The notes below the pieces were generated by a model. That model did not search any database. It had not been told where the DNA came from and saw nothing but the letters and a program-made list of their open reading frames with translations. The position numbers and the translations under genes were made by a program. This document shows positions 1 to 6,016 of a stretch of 6,016 bases of DNA, piece by piece. Each line of letters opens with the position of its first letter. The stretch's first letter is position 1. Location of the stretch: the NCBI GenBank assembly GCA_003133485.1, contig PKXR01000027.1, positions 1 to 6,016 of the forward strand, in the 5' to 3' direction. This DNA comes from Candidatus Dormiibacterota bacterium. Its GTDB lineage: Bacteria; Chloroflexota; Dormibacteria; UBA8260; Bog-877.

Positions 1-2
1 GG

Positions 3-446
3 GGTTTTGTCACTGCGCTAGGAGCGGGCACCTGGACACTTGGGGGTGAGGACACTCGTGCCATTTCGGAACTCCTGCTGAAAGGTGGCACCGTCGTATA
101 TCAGCCGACGGCGGTTACGCACCACTTCGATCGACGCCAACGGCGTGATCTGCGAAGGCAGATGTTCGGATACGGAGTGGGACTAACAGCATTCTACTCA
201 GATGTAATCGTGTCGCGGCCGAGCTCCCTACCGAGCCTGCTGCGGCTGATTCCCCGCTTCTTACGGGAATCGCATGGGCCCGAGAGTCTCCGGAGCGGGG
301 ACCTGCCTAGCGATTTCCCCACTGACCTGCGCTGGTCGAATCGCTTGGGCCTACTGGCTGGACCGTGGCGGTACCTGTTGGCGCGAGTCATCGCCCGCCG
401 CCGAGAGCGTCAGACGTTGCGGGCGGAAGGCACCCTCCGCCGGTGA
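3..446 (+). CDS. Family 2 glycosyltransferase, C-terminal part (5' end outside window)
   Basis: This is the last 147 codons of a gene that begins before the window; the frame is open from base 3 to the TGA at 444-446. The visible part reads as the end of a GT-A fold, family 2 glycosyltransferase. A GGED segment (visible residues 14-17) matches the ED motif that carries the catalytic base in many GT2 enzymes. It is followed by the usual L-x-x-G-x-x-V-x-Y-x-P-x-A-x-x-x-H pattern, ending in His40-His41, where the family often places a metal- or phosphate-binding histidine. After that comes an Arg-rich stretch and QMFGYGVGL, the Q-x-x-x-Y-G-x-G-x-G-type segment common in polysaccharide GT2 proteins. 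The tail (residues ~65-147) is basic and lacks a clear membrane segment. Expected role: cytoplasmic transfer of a sugar from a nucleotide donor to a growing lipid-linked glycan. Donor and linkage cannot be told. Family is confident; the missing N-terminal half prevents checking the DxD motif. Confidence 0.85.
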   Translation, partial: GFVTALGAGTWTLGGEDTRAISELLLKGGTVVYQPTAVTHHFDRRQRRDLRRQMFGYGVGLTAFYSDVIVSRPSSLPSLLRLIPRFLRESHGPESLRSGDLPSDFPTDLRWSNRLGLLAGPWRYLLARVIARRRERQTLRAEGTLRR

Positions 447-739
447 GAGGGAGGTGTCCGGACGTTGAGTGGTGGGGACTCCACCCGTCGCTGCCCGCAG
501 AAGGAGGGCGGGGCGAAAGCCTCACACGGGCCAGCGACACAGAGGTCCGGTCAGGGTCGCCCTGTTGCTCGATAACCGAGTCCGGAACCAGCGAACGGGC
601 CGAGGGATCACAATTCTGACCGGCCACGCGCGGACTCGACGGATAGAGGTCGTCAAAGTACATTTGGGCTCCGAGCCAACTGCGGGCCGGAACTGTGCCC
701 CGCCGAACCCAACCGAGCAACAGGAGATCGAAGCGACGC
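447..739. other. Non-coding leader between GT2 and GT-C-like genes
   Basis: These 293 bases hold no convincing gene. Open frames exist on both strands, but their translations are low-complexity Arg/Pro/Gly/Ser sequence without recognisable domains. Two small perfect inverted repeats are visible: GGTGG/CCACC with a 5-base loop at 471-485, and CAGGG/CCCTG with a 3-base loop at 552-564. Neither is followed by a T-run, so neither is a convincing intrinsic terminator. I could not find a clear -35/-10 pair. The gap is long enough to contain a promoter for the downstream pair of genes, but that is inference from spacing only. Confidence 0.5.
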
Positions 740-2740
740 ATGCCGCGGAAGCGTGACTTTAGGAGAGAATATGCGAGGCGCCTCTCGCGCGGGCGAAACA
801 AGGGTTTGTCGCCGGGGCAGGCCCGGGGTCACCCCAGGCAAGGGGAGGTGCCCGCGTCCGTGATGCTGAGGCGCAGCCGATCCGCGTACCCAACCTATCG
901 CCGGCGACACGAAAGGCGAATACACCCGTGGGGGCGCCTGCCATGGGTTATGGTGGGAGCGGCGTGCGCTGTACTGATCATCGCCCTGGCTTTCGCTGCC
1001 AGCCGGGCTGGCGATCCTCTCGCTGGGCCGGCCTTCTGGGTGGGACAGGGACTGCTCTATGCGGCCCCGGCAGTGATGCTAGTCATGCCGCGCCCTGTAA
1101 CCAGAACTGAGGCGCTGGGCATTGCCTGGCTCGTACCCGCGGCCACCTACGCAATCACAGAGGCGTACAGCCCACTTCAGTTTCTGTTTCTCGACGTGTT
1201 CGCACACGTGCGGACCGCGCAGTCAATCCTGACTACTCACCACCTATTCCAGAGTAATCCCGCGCTCGCCATTAGTCCCCAATACCCCGGACTGGAAATC
1301 GTCACCACCGCCATCGCATCGCTAACCCGCCTCTCGATTGTTGCCTCTGGGACAGTGGTAGTCGGTGTCGCACACCTACTCTTGGGCTTGGGCATTTTCT
1401 ACCTGGTGCTGGAGATTTGCGGTCGACGGCGCCTTGCCGCTCTCGCAGTGCTCGTGTATGCCGTCCAGCCTCACTTCCAATTCTTCGATTCCTATTTCAT
1501 CTACGAGGTCATCGCCCTGCCTTTCATAGTGGGAGCTCTGCTGGCCAGCGTGCGGATGCTCAAAGCACCGAACTTCAGTAGGAGTGTCTGGTGGGGACTG
1601 GCAGCTCTCCTCTGTGCGGCCGTCGTGACCGTAAGCCACCACGTATCCAGTTATTTCCTGCTCGCAGGCCTCTTGGTGATGGAGGTCGCCTACCTGAGTG
1701 TCCGCCGGGGCGCATGGCGTGACTGGCGTCTGCCCATACTCATTTGCTTTACCGCTGAGCTGATCGCTATTTGGGACCTCGACTTCGCCACCGGGACAAT
1801 TAGCTACTTCGTCCCCACTGTGCAGGCGGTCCTGAGCGGTTTTGCCACTCACGGTCACGGTCTCTCCGTGGCGGGCCCATCTGGACCCGTGTTCGATCTT
1901 GCTATGGAATACGTTGGAGTCCTGCTGCTCGCCCTACTCGTGGCGAGCGGAGTCTGGATCATATGGCGACAGCGCAAACGTAGCTCCGGAGCGCTCACCG
2001 TCACGCTCGCGATTGGCTCGCTTGCCCTTTTCGGGGCCTTGGGGCTCCGACTGTTGGCGACGGAGGGAAGTGAGCTCTACGGGCGCGCCGCCACATATTT
2101 CATGTTTCCGGCCAGCTTCTCGGTGGCGGTCGCCTTATGGGCTTGGTGCGCCCCGCATCGGTGGCTCCGTCGCCCTCGGTGGCTTCGACACCAGAAGCTA
2201 AAGGCCGGAGTGGGTGTAGTCGTTCTCGTGCTACTTGGCCTTGGTGGAGTGGCGGGCGGATGGCCACCCTTTTATGCGCGACTACCAGGAGCCTTCAAGG
2301 TGGAGGCATGGGAGAGGTCGGTTGATCAACACAATCTGGAGCTCGCGAACTGGGCAGCCACCGACCTAACACCCGACAACGGGGTGGCGTCCGACTTCGT
2401 AACGGCGAGCATCCTCGCATCTTTGGGTCATCAGGCGGCTCCCACCGACGTCGCAAGCTTATTCTTCCGGGACCACGTGTCTGCTGCCCTAATACGGCTG
2501 GTGGCTAGCCAGAAAATTACCTTCATCGCGGTTGATCTGAGACTCGCAGACCAGGTTCCTGCGGACGGCTACTACTTTACCAACGACCCGCGCCAGGGCT
2601 CGTATAAGTCGCCCATTCCCCTACGAGACTTAACTAAATTCGGGTCGATCCCCGGAATGAGTCGAGTGTTCGACGACGGAACTATCGTGGTCTACGACGT
2701 GGTGGGCTCGGCTTACGATCCTCCGAAGGCGAAGCACTAG
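740..2740 (+). CDS. Polytopic GT-C-like glycosyltransferase/membrane protein with basic N-terminal extension
   Basis: This encodes a 666-residue integral membrane protein if translation starts at ATG 740. About 12-13 hydrophobic segments lie between residues ~68 and ~508, followed by a soluble domain (~510-666). The first large loop contains FLDVFAHVRTAQSIL (~150-164) and then NPALAISPQYPGLEIVT (~173-189). An acidic residue (Asp152) after the first membrane segments, next to a conserved-looking His/Arg, resembles the active-site loop of GT-C transferases of the PMT/ArnT type that use lipid-phosphate sugars on the outer face. The tail ends with a VFDDGTIVVYDV segment (~643-654), typical of related actinobacterial membrane proteins. 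Residues 1-40 are highly basic and include GLSPGQARGHPRQGE (22-36), which looks like a separate module. Start choice is uncertain: AGGAG at 722-726 is 13 bases before ATG 740. In-frame GTG 860 and ATG 863 sit 11 and 14 bases after GGAGG (844-848) and would remove the extension; GTG 695 would lengthen it. The stop overlaps the next start. GT-C assignment is by pattern; the exact family is unproven. Confidence 0.75.
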   Translation: MPRKRDFRREYARRLSRGRNKGLSPGQARGHPRQGEVPASVMLRRSRSAYPTYRRRHERRIHPWGRLPWVMVGAACAVLIIALAFAASRAGDPLAGPAFWVGQGLLYAAPAVMLVMPRPVTRTEALGIAWLVPAATYAITEAYSPLQFLFLDVFAHVRTAQSILTTHHLFQSNPALAISPQYPGLEIVTTAIASLTRLSIVASGTVVVGVAHLLLGLGIFYLVLEICGRRRLAALAVLVYAVQPHFQFFDSYFIYEVIALPFIVGALLASVRMLKAPNFSRSVWWGLAALLCAAVVTVSHHVSSYFLLAGLLVMEVAYLSVRRGAWRDWRLPILICFTAELIAIWDLDFATGTISYFVPTVQAVLSGFATHGHGLSVAGPSGPVFDLAMEYVGVLLLALLVASGVWIIWRQRKRSSGALTVTLAIGSLALFGALGLRLLATEGSELYGRAATYFMFPASFSVAVALWAWCAPHRWLRRPRWLRHQKLKAGVGVVVLVLLGLGGVAGGWPPFYARLPGAFKVEAWERSVDQHNLELANWAATDLTPDNGVASDFVTASILASLGHQAAPTDVASLFFRDHVSAALIRLVASQKITFIAVDLRLADQVPADGYYFTNDPRQGSYKSPIPLRDLTKFGSIPGMSRVFDDGTIVVYDVVGSAYDPPKAKH

Positions 2741-3522
2741 TGCGGGGCCGAGCAGGTGTACCGCTAGCGATCACGGTCGCGGCGGTTGTGTGCGCCGCGA
2801 TCGGCGCGACTGTCCAGCTCAGAGTGGTCGACGCCATTTTTGCATGCCCGCTGGTCCTATACCTTCCTGGAGCGGCAATCGTCAGCGCTACAGGAAAGGG
2901 ACCGTCAGCTCGGTCGAGGAGTGAGGAGCTGTGGTGGTCGGTTCTAGCAAGCATCGGAGCCACGATCTTAGGTGGACTAATCCTGAATGTGGCTGGGGGC
3001 CTCACCCGGATCGATTGGCTCCTGTACCTGGGTCTGCTGACTGTTGCAGCGAGTGGGGTCGCGTGGTGGAGGCTCGGTAGGCACTTGGAGTGGCGGGGCG
3101 GTTGGCGCGTAGGACTGAGTTTTGTCTCTCTCAGCTACCGGACAGCGCTGCTCGCGGTCGCAGCGTGCGCGCTGTGCGGAGCAGCGATCGGCATCTCCGT
3201 TTATAGCAACGCCACAGCGAACCAGGAGAGGTTCGTTCAACTTTGGATTCTGCCGGCGCCTTTGGCGGAGGGGGATTACGCTGGACACCTGCAGGTTGGA
3301 CTTGAGAACCACGAAGGACGGACGGCCACCTTCGACGTCGTAGTTACGACCGGGCCAGGACGGGTGCTTACCTCCAGACACATCGAGCTCAGACCGAACG
3401 GAGTGTGGAAGAAAGTCCTGACCCGCCCAAAGCGACAGGCCATCTCTGCAACTGTCGCACTCAGTACTGAACCGACGCGTGTTTTGAATTCGGTCAAGCT
3501 GGCAAAACCGGCCCGAGTTTGA
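2740..3522 (+). CDS. DUF1616-type membrane protein
   Basis: This encodes 260 residues starting with GTG at 2740, whose G is the last base of the preceding TAG stop. A weak Shine-Dalgarno-like GAAGG lies at 2725-2729, 10 bases upstream. Hydrophobic segments occur at about residues 8-24, 30-50, 65-85, 90-109 and 134-154, and the rest (~155-260) is a probably extracytoplasmic beta-rich domain. Two features suggest the DUF1616 family: the membrane hairpin containing LVLYLPGAAIVSA (~38-50) followed by the SEELWWSVLASIGA segment, and a C-terminal domain with FVQLWILP (~165-172) and the VGLENHEG signature (~186-193) leading into beta strands. The function of DUF1616 is not established. Its one-base overlap with the GT-C-like gene implies coupled translation and a shared process or complex in surface glycan assembly. 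It has no visible catalytic motif, so a structural or accessory role is as likely as an enzymatic one. Confidence 0.72.
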   Translation: MRGRAGVPLAITVAAVVCAAIGATVQLRVVDAIFACPLVLYLPGAAIVSATGKGPSARSRSEELWWSVLASIGATILGGLILNVAGGLTRIDWLLYLGLLTVAASGVAWWRLGRHLEWRGGWRVGLSFVSLSYRTALLAVAACALCGAAIGISVYSNATANQERFVQLWILPAPLAEGDYAGHLQVGLENHEGRTATFDVVVTTGPGRVLTSRHIELRPNGVWKKVLTRPKRQAISATVALSTEPTRVLNSVKLAKPARV

Positions 3523-3544
3523 GGGAGGCGACGACGTTCAGAGC

Positions 3545-3563
3545 AGTACGGGACACCGGTACT
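3545..3563 (+). terminator. Small hairpin downstream of the DUF1616 gene, possible weak terminator
   Basis: AGTAC (3545-3549) pairs with GTACT (3559-3563). After one G/G mismatch, GG (3551-3552) pairs with CC (3556-3557) around a three-base loop. It begins 23 bases after the stop codon, a sensible place for a transcript end. It lacks a following T-run, so an intrinsic terminator is not established; it could equally be a chance structure. Confidence 0.22.
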
Positions 3564-3880
3564 TCGCGGACTGAGTAGTTGGTGTCGAAGCCCTCTTCAG
3601 CGCCAAGTGAGCGGCGACGATGGCCTTAGCGCCTGGCAACTGCGGCTGGTGCGCCAAGATCGAAAGTGATGTGGAATGCCCCGTGGGTTTCAATTACCAA
3701 TGGTGAAGGGGTTATGCTGGTTGAGCGGGTCGTGGAGCACGCCTCGGAAGGCCATCGACCGCTAACTGTCCGGCTGCGCGTCAGGCCCGTGCCGGCGATG
3801 AGCGGGCCGGTCATCCGCCCAGCGTCCTGGAGGTCCCACTCACGCCGCGTGGCAGTTTGGAGGTAGACCGGGCCGGCCTC

Positions 3881-3902
3881 CCTTCGCCTTCGCCTTCGCC
3901 TT
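3881..3902. repeat. Short tandem hexamer repeat (CCTTCG, about 3.7 copies)
   Basis: Three exact copies of CCTTCG lie at 3881-3898, and a partial copy (CCTT) follows before the pattern breaks. It sits in non-coding sequence about 60-120 bases before the candidate starts of the GH26 gene. Such arrays can change copy number by strand slippage. Any regulatory effect here is speculation. Confidence 0.7.
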
Positions 3903-3980
3903 GCGACTTTGGGAGGAGTCTCGAGCAGGCCTAGGGCCGTGCGCTTAGGATGTCAAGTTGATGCGGACACAAGGCGAGGT

Positions 3981-3990
3981 GAGGGGAGGG
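3981..3990 (+). promoter_or_regulatory. Strong ribosome binding site that favours GTG 4000 as the GH26 start
   Basis: The purine run GAGGGGAGGG contains GGAGG at 3985-3989, 10 bases before GTG 4000. It is clearly better than the sequence before the upstream in-frame candidates TTG 3958 and ATG 3961, which have only TTAGGA (3945-3950). Starting at 4000 also puts the Arg-rich region and the hydrophobic segment at the very N-terminus, as expected for a signal peptide or anchor. Confidence 0.5.
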
Positions 3991-3999
3991 GGATGGACG

Positions 4000-4914
4000 G
4001 TGGACCCCAGAAGGGTCCGCCGTCGACCCCGGCGGTGGGTTCCCCTTTTGGCCGGGGTAGTGAGCCTGGGTCTGGGGGTCGGACTAGTCGCAGTATGGAC
4101 TGGATGGCGCCCACTCGCAGCCGCAGCCCAAGCGAAGCCGGAGCTTGGACTTTTTGTCGGTGGCGAGCGTGTTAGCAGCGTTACCGCCCTAGCAGCGACA
4201 CTACGCGTCAGGGCGCAAGTCATAACCGTATATGCTGCCGGGCCTTCATACACTACCTTCATCGGACCTACCGACACCTCACTCCGCCTCCTCTTAGGTG
4301 TAGGTGCGGTGACGCCGGCGGAGGCCACGACAATCGGTGACAGGTTGGTCGCCACGGGGCACGCGAACACGATCCTGAGAATCATGTGGGAGATGAACGG
4401 GAACTGGTTCCCCTGGGGCACCGAGGCGATGACCGCCGCGCAGTATATCGCCGTGTATCGGGCGGCAGTACGCGCCTTCGCTGCGGTGCTCGGGAATCAT
4501 TTCCAATACGTTTGGAATGTCAATGTTGGTACCGTCGAGCGCGGACGTACCGAGTTTGACACATACCCCGGCAACGCGTATGTCAGTAACGTGGGCTTGG
4601 ACTTTTATAACTACAATCGCGCTCTCGGAGCTGGCACTCGCGAAAGTACGGTGGCGGTTGCCCTAGCATTCGCTGCAGCCCACCATCGACCTACTTCGCT
4701 CGACGAGTGGGGTGTCGACGGAGAGGATGATCCCGCATATATAGACTTTGTTGCTCAACTCGTGCACAACCCGGCAAACCATGTGACTCTGCAAGCCTAT
4801 TTCTCTGACGGCAGCTCGACCCTTACGCGATATCCGAAAGCGCTCGCCGAGTACACGAAGGACTTCGCGCGCGATTCCCCGTTGGCTCGCCCCCGGGTGA
4901 CGTCGCCGCAGTGA
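4000..4914 (+). CDS. Exported glycoside hydrolase family 26 (beta-mannanase-like) protein
   Basis: This encodes 304 residues from GTG 4000 (317 from ATG 3961). The N-terminus has an Arg-rich n-region (residues 4-12), a hydrophobic segment (~14-33) and AAAAQA before Lys46, so it is either a cleavable signal peptide or a membrane anchor. The rest reads as a GH26 (beta/alpha)8 barrel. RIMWEMNGNWFPWG (127-140) is the family's acid/base motif, with Glu131 as proton donor. YPGNAYVSNVGLDFYN (189-204) matches the usual strand carrying the D-x-Y. SLDEWGV (233-239) carries the expected nucleophile Glu236, about 105 residues after the acid/base, as in retaining clan GH-A enzymes. Known GH26 members act mainly on beta-mannans, some on other beta-glucans or xylans. 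Placed between a DUF1616 gene and a flippase gene, it more likely trims, releases or degrades the polysaccharide made by this locus than digests food mannan. Substrate cannot be read from the sequence. It has no carbohydrate-binding module. Confidence 0.85.
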   Translation: MDPRRVRRRPRRWVPLLAGVVSLGLGVGLVAVWTGWRPLAAAAQAKPELGLFVGGERVSSVTALAATLRVRAQVITVYAAGPSYTTFIGPTDTSLRLLLGVGAVTPAEATTIGDRLVATGHANTILRIMWEMNGNWFPWGTEAMTAAQYIAVYRAAVRAFAAVLGNHFQYVWNVNVGTVERGRTEFDTYPGNAYVSNVGLDFYNYNRALGAGTRESTVAVALAFAAAHHRPTSLDEWGVDGEDDPAYIDFVAQLVHNPANHVTLQAYFSDGSSTLTRYPKALAEYTKDFARDSPLARPRVTSPQ

Positions 4915-5133
4915 GCCCGCAAGGGCGCACGCTTGCACGACGCATGGCACGGGCCTTAGGTCGTAAGAGGAGACCACACTTGCCTAACGGGCATGCCTGG
5001 CCATGAACGACTGCGTCTCGACGGTCACTAGGTGCGGTAGGAGTTGTCGGGACGAGTACCCCGATGCTAACTGGTGAGAGGTTTCCGCCTCTCGGGTGGA
5101 GTGGCTTACAGTGCCCGCCACCCAAAGTGGGCG
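4915..5133. other. Intergenic gap between GH26 and flippase genes
   Basis: 219 bases without a supported gene. Just after the GH26 stop, GCCC/GGGC closes a GCAA tetraloop (4915-4926), and an overlapping GCAAG/CTTGC pair (4919-4936) could compete with it. There is no T-run after either. A further stem lies at 5076-5093. No clear promoter was found. Confidence 0.45.
5076..5093 (+). other. Inverted repeat in the flippase leader
   Basis: GAGAGG (5076-5081) and CCTCTC (5088-5093) form a perfect six-base stem with a six-base loop, about 40 bases before the flippase ATG. No T-run follows, so it is not a standard terminator. It could affect translation or be chance in GC-rich DNA. Confidence 0.3.
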
Positions 5134-6016
5134 ATGGACCGCCTCTACGCGGACGCGCTGGCTCGAGCTAGCGGGTACATCTTAGCCACCACTCTCGTCT
5201 CAGCCATTCTTGGCTTCGGATACTGGGTTATAGCCGCTCGAGCCTATCCCTCCGCAGCAGTGGGAACGGCGGCGGTCAGTGTATCAGTGATGACGCTGGC
5301 ATCACTTCTCTCCGGCCTTGGAACCACCGCAGCGCCAATGCAGCGCATTCCGGTACGAATGCGGGGTTCTGAGTGGAATCTCACTGTTACGGTTGGGCTC
5401 CTCGTAGCAGGGGTAGCTGGACTCGCAGTTGGGATGATTAGCTGGCTAGTGGTCATCCTTATCATCCCAGACGCGGCGCTCCGCACGCCCCTATACGCCC
5501 TGACTTTAGTCGCTGGGGTAGCCCTGACCAACTGCAGTATGGTCCTCGACAGCGTCTGGGTAGTGGAGCGGGCAGCTCAGATTCGCCTTCTCACTAACAC
5601 GGTTCTAAGCGTCGTGAAGATCCCACTGTTGCTGCTGCCCGCATTGCGGGGAAGCGGTGCCGTGGGAATCCAGGCGGGCTGGACCGCCGGAGTTGGTGTC
5701 GCCCTGGCCCTGAGCGTCGCTCTCCTCGTCCGAAAGCGCAATTATAAGATGGCTTTGCGAGGATTCAGAGCCGAGGCAAATGCCATGCGCAAGAGTCTGA
5801 CCGGAAACTTCATCGTCAACGTGGGAACAAATGTCCCAACGTACGCGGTACCGGTCGTGGTCGGCGCGGTGGTGTCGGCCTCAAACACAGCTTACTTCTA
5901 CTCAGCGTGGAAAGTAGGGACACTATTTTTCGTCGGGACGGCTGCGGTCACCACGGCCCTCTTTGCGGAGGGGTCACGCTCTCCAGCTGTCGCCATTCGG
6001 AAGGCTGAACGAGCCA
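5134..6016 (+). CDS. Wzx/MATE-like polysaccharide flippase, N-terminal part (3' end outside window)
   Basis: The frame is open from ATG 5134 to the window edge, giving 294 residues without a stop. It is a polytopic membrane protein with hydrophobic segments at roughly residues 14-34, 44-64, 83-110, 118-135, 157-170, 181-199, 228-248 and 260-280. The pattern fits the MOP/MATE superfamily polysaccharide transporters (Wzx type). The first helix is followed by AARAYPSAAVGTAA (34-47), the usual A-R-x-x-x-x-x-x-V-G entry to helix 2. Further on, GNFIVNVGTNVPTYAVPVVV (224-243), NTAYFYSAWKVG (251-262) and ALFAEGS (275-281) match actinobacterial members. Such proteins normally have 400-500 residues and 12-14 helices, so about a third is missing. 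Role: moving lipid-linked oligosaccharide from the cytoplasmic to the outer face. In-frame GTG 5101 and GTG 5074 are alternative starts; none has a strong ribosome binding site. ATG 5134 gives a normal-length tail before helix 1. Confidence 0.85.
   Translation, partial: MDRLYADALARASGYILATTLVSAILGFGYWVIAARAYPSAAVGTAAVSVSVMTLASLLSGLGTTAAPMQRIPVRMRGSEWNLTVTVGLLVAGVAGLAVGMISWLVVILIIPDAALRTPLYALTLVAGVALTNCSMVLDSVWVVERAAQIRLLTNTVLSVVKIPLLLLPALRGSGAVGIQAGWTAGVGVALALSVALLVRKRNYKMALRGFRAEANAMRKSLTGNFIVNVGTNVPTYAVPVVVGAVVSASNTAYFYSAWKVGTLFFVGTAAVTTALFAEGSRSPAVAIRKAERA

Larger units (their letters stand above)
3523..3999. other. 477-base intergenic region without a convincing gene
   Basis: No frame here gives a recognisable protein. 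Visible content: a hairpin shortly after the DUF1616 stop (3545-3563), a 28-codon ATG reading frame at 3620-3706, an 8-base palindrome GGCCGGCC at 3871-3878, and a tandem CCTTCG hexamer at 3881-3902. The GH26 gene could begin as early as TTG 3958 or ATG 3961, which would shorten this gap. A TTCAAT...TATGCT pair (3689-3694 and 3713-3718) loosely resembles a sigma-70 promoter but lies about 280 bases before the next gene. The length implies that the GH26 gene is transcribed separately from the upstream pair. Confidence 0.5.

Noticed and set aside
471..564. Inverted repeats at 471-485 and 552-564 as terminators of the GT2 gene
   Set aside because: Stems are only five bases and neither is followed by a T-run; such structures are expected by chance in GC-rich DNA.
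469..756. 95-codon + strand frame starting GTG 469 in the leader
   Set aside because: The translation is Arg/Thr-rich without domain features, overlaps the ATG 740 start in another frame, and has no convincing ribosome site.
388..801. 137-codon reading frame on the minus strand across the GT2-GT-C gap
   Set aside because: It overlaps the ends of two well-supported + strand genes, has low-complexity Arg/Ser/Pro composition and no recognisable motif.
1376..1858. 160-codon minus-strand frame inside the GT-C-like gene
   Set aside because: It lies wholly antisense to a clear membrane-protein gene; its Glu/His/Gln-rich translation is the expected shadow of hydrophobic codons on the other strand.
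3689..3718. TTCAAT / TATGCT pair with 18-base spacing as a promoter
   Set aside because: The -35 match is weak and the nearest supported gene begins about 280 bases further on, so chance is the simpler explanation.
3626..3866. Overlapping frames of 60-66 codons on both strands (3626-3814 minus, 3666-3866 plus), considered as a decayed gene
   Set aside because: Neither translation resembles a transposase or other known family, and neither has a good ribosome binding site.
3945..4421. 158-codon minus-strand frame over the start of the GH26 gene
   Set aside because: It is antisense to a gene with intact catalytic motifs and shows no domain of its own.

Overview
The window looks like part of a cell-surface or exopolysaccharide biosynthesis locus from a GC-rich bacterium. 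All five recognisable genes lie on the + strand. An actinomycete-type (Actinomycetota) host fits best: GTG starts, Arg/Ala/Val-rich membrane proteins, and a GT-C protein followed by a DUF1616 protein, a pairing I associate with that phylum. TTA leucine codons occur freely (e.g. in the GT-C and flippase genes), which argues against Streptomyces. This assignment is inference from composition and gene content; no marker gene is present.

Layout: 3-446 is the C-terminal end of a family 2 glycosyltransferase whose start lies outside the window. 447-739 is a non-coding leader with small inverted repeats. 740-2740 encodes a polytopic GT-C-like membrane protein with a C-terminal extracytoplasmic domain and an unusual basic N-terminal extension. 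Its TAG stop overlaps by one base the GTG start of 2740-3522, a DUF1616-type membrane protein, so the two are probably translationally coupled. 3523-3999 is a 477-base gap without a convincing gene; it holds a hairpin and a short hexamer repeat. 4000-4914 encodes an exported or membrane-anchored glycoside hydrolase of the GH26 (beta-mannanase-like) type with both catalytic glutamates in place. 4915-5133 is a short gap with small hairpins. 5134 to the right edge is the N-terminal ~294 residues of a Wzx/MATE-like polysaccharide flippase, which runs off the window.

Inferred joint role: the GT2 enzyme extends a lipid-linked glycan on the cytoplasmic face, the flippase moves it across the membrane, the GT-C-like protein (perhaps with the DUF1616 protein) modifies or transfers sugars on the outer face, and the GH26 enzyme trims or releases the polymer. 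The glycan structure cannot be read from the sequence. No mobile element, tRNA, rRNA or CRISPR array was seen. The gene set is a recognisable polysaccharide cluster rather than a clearly new system; the oddest item is the basic N-terminal motif on the GT-C-like protein.
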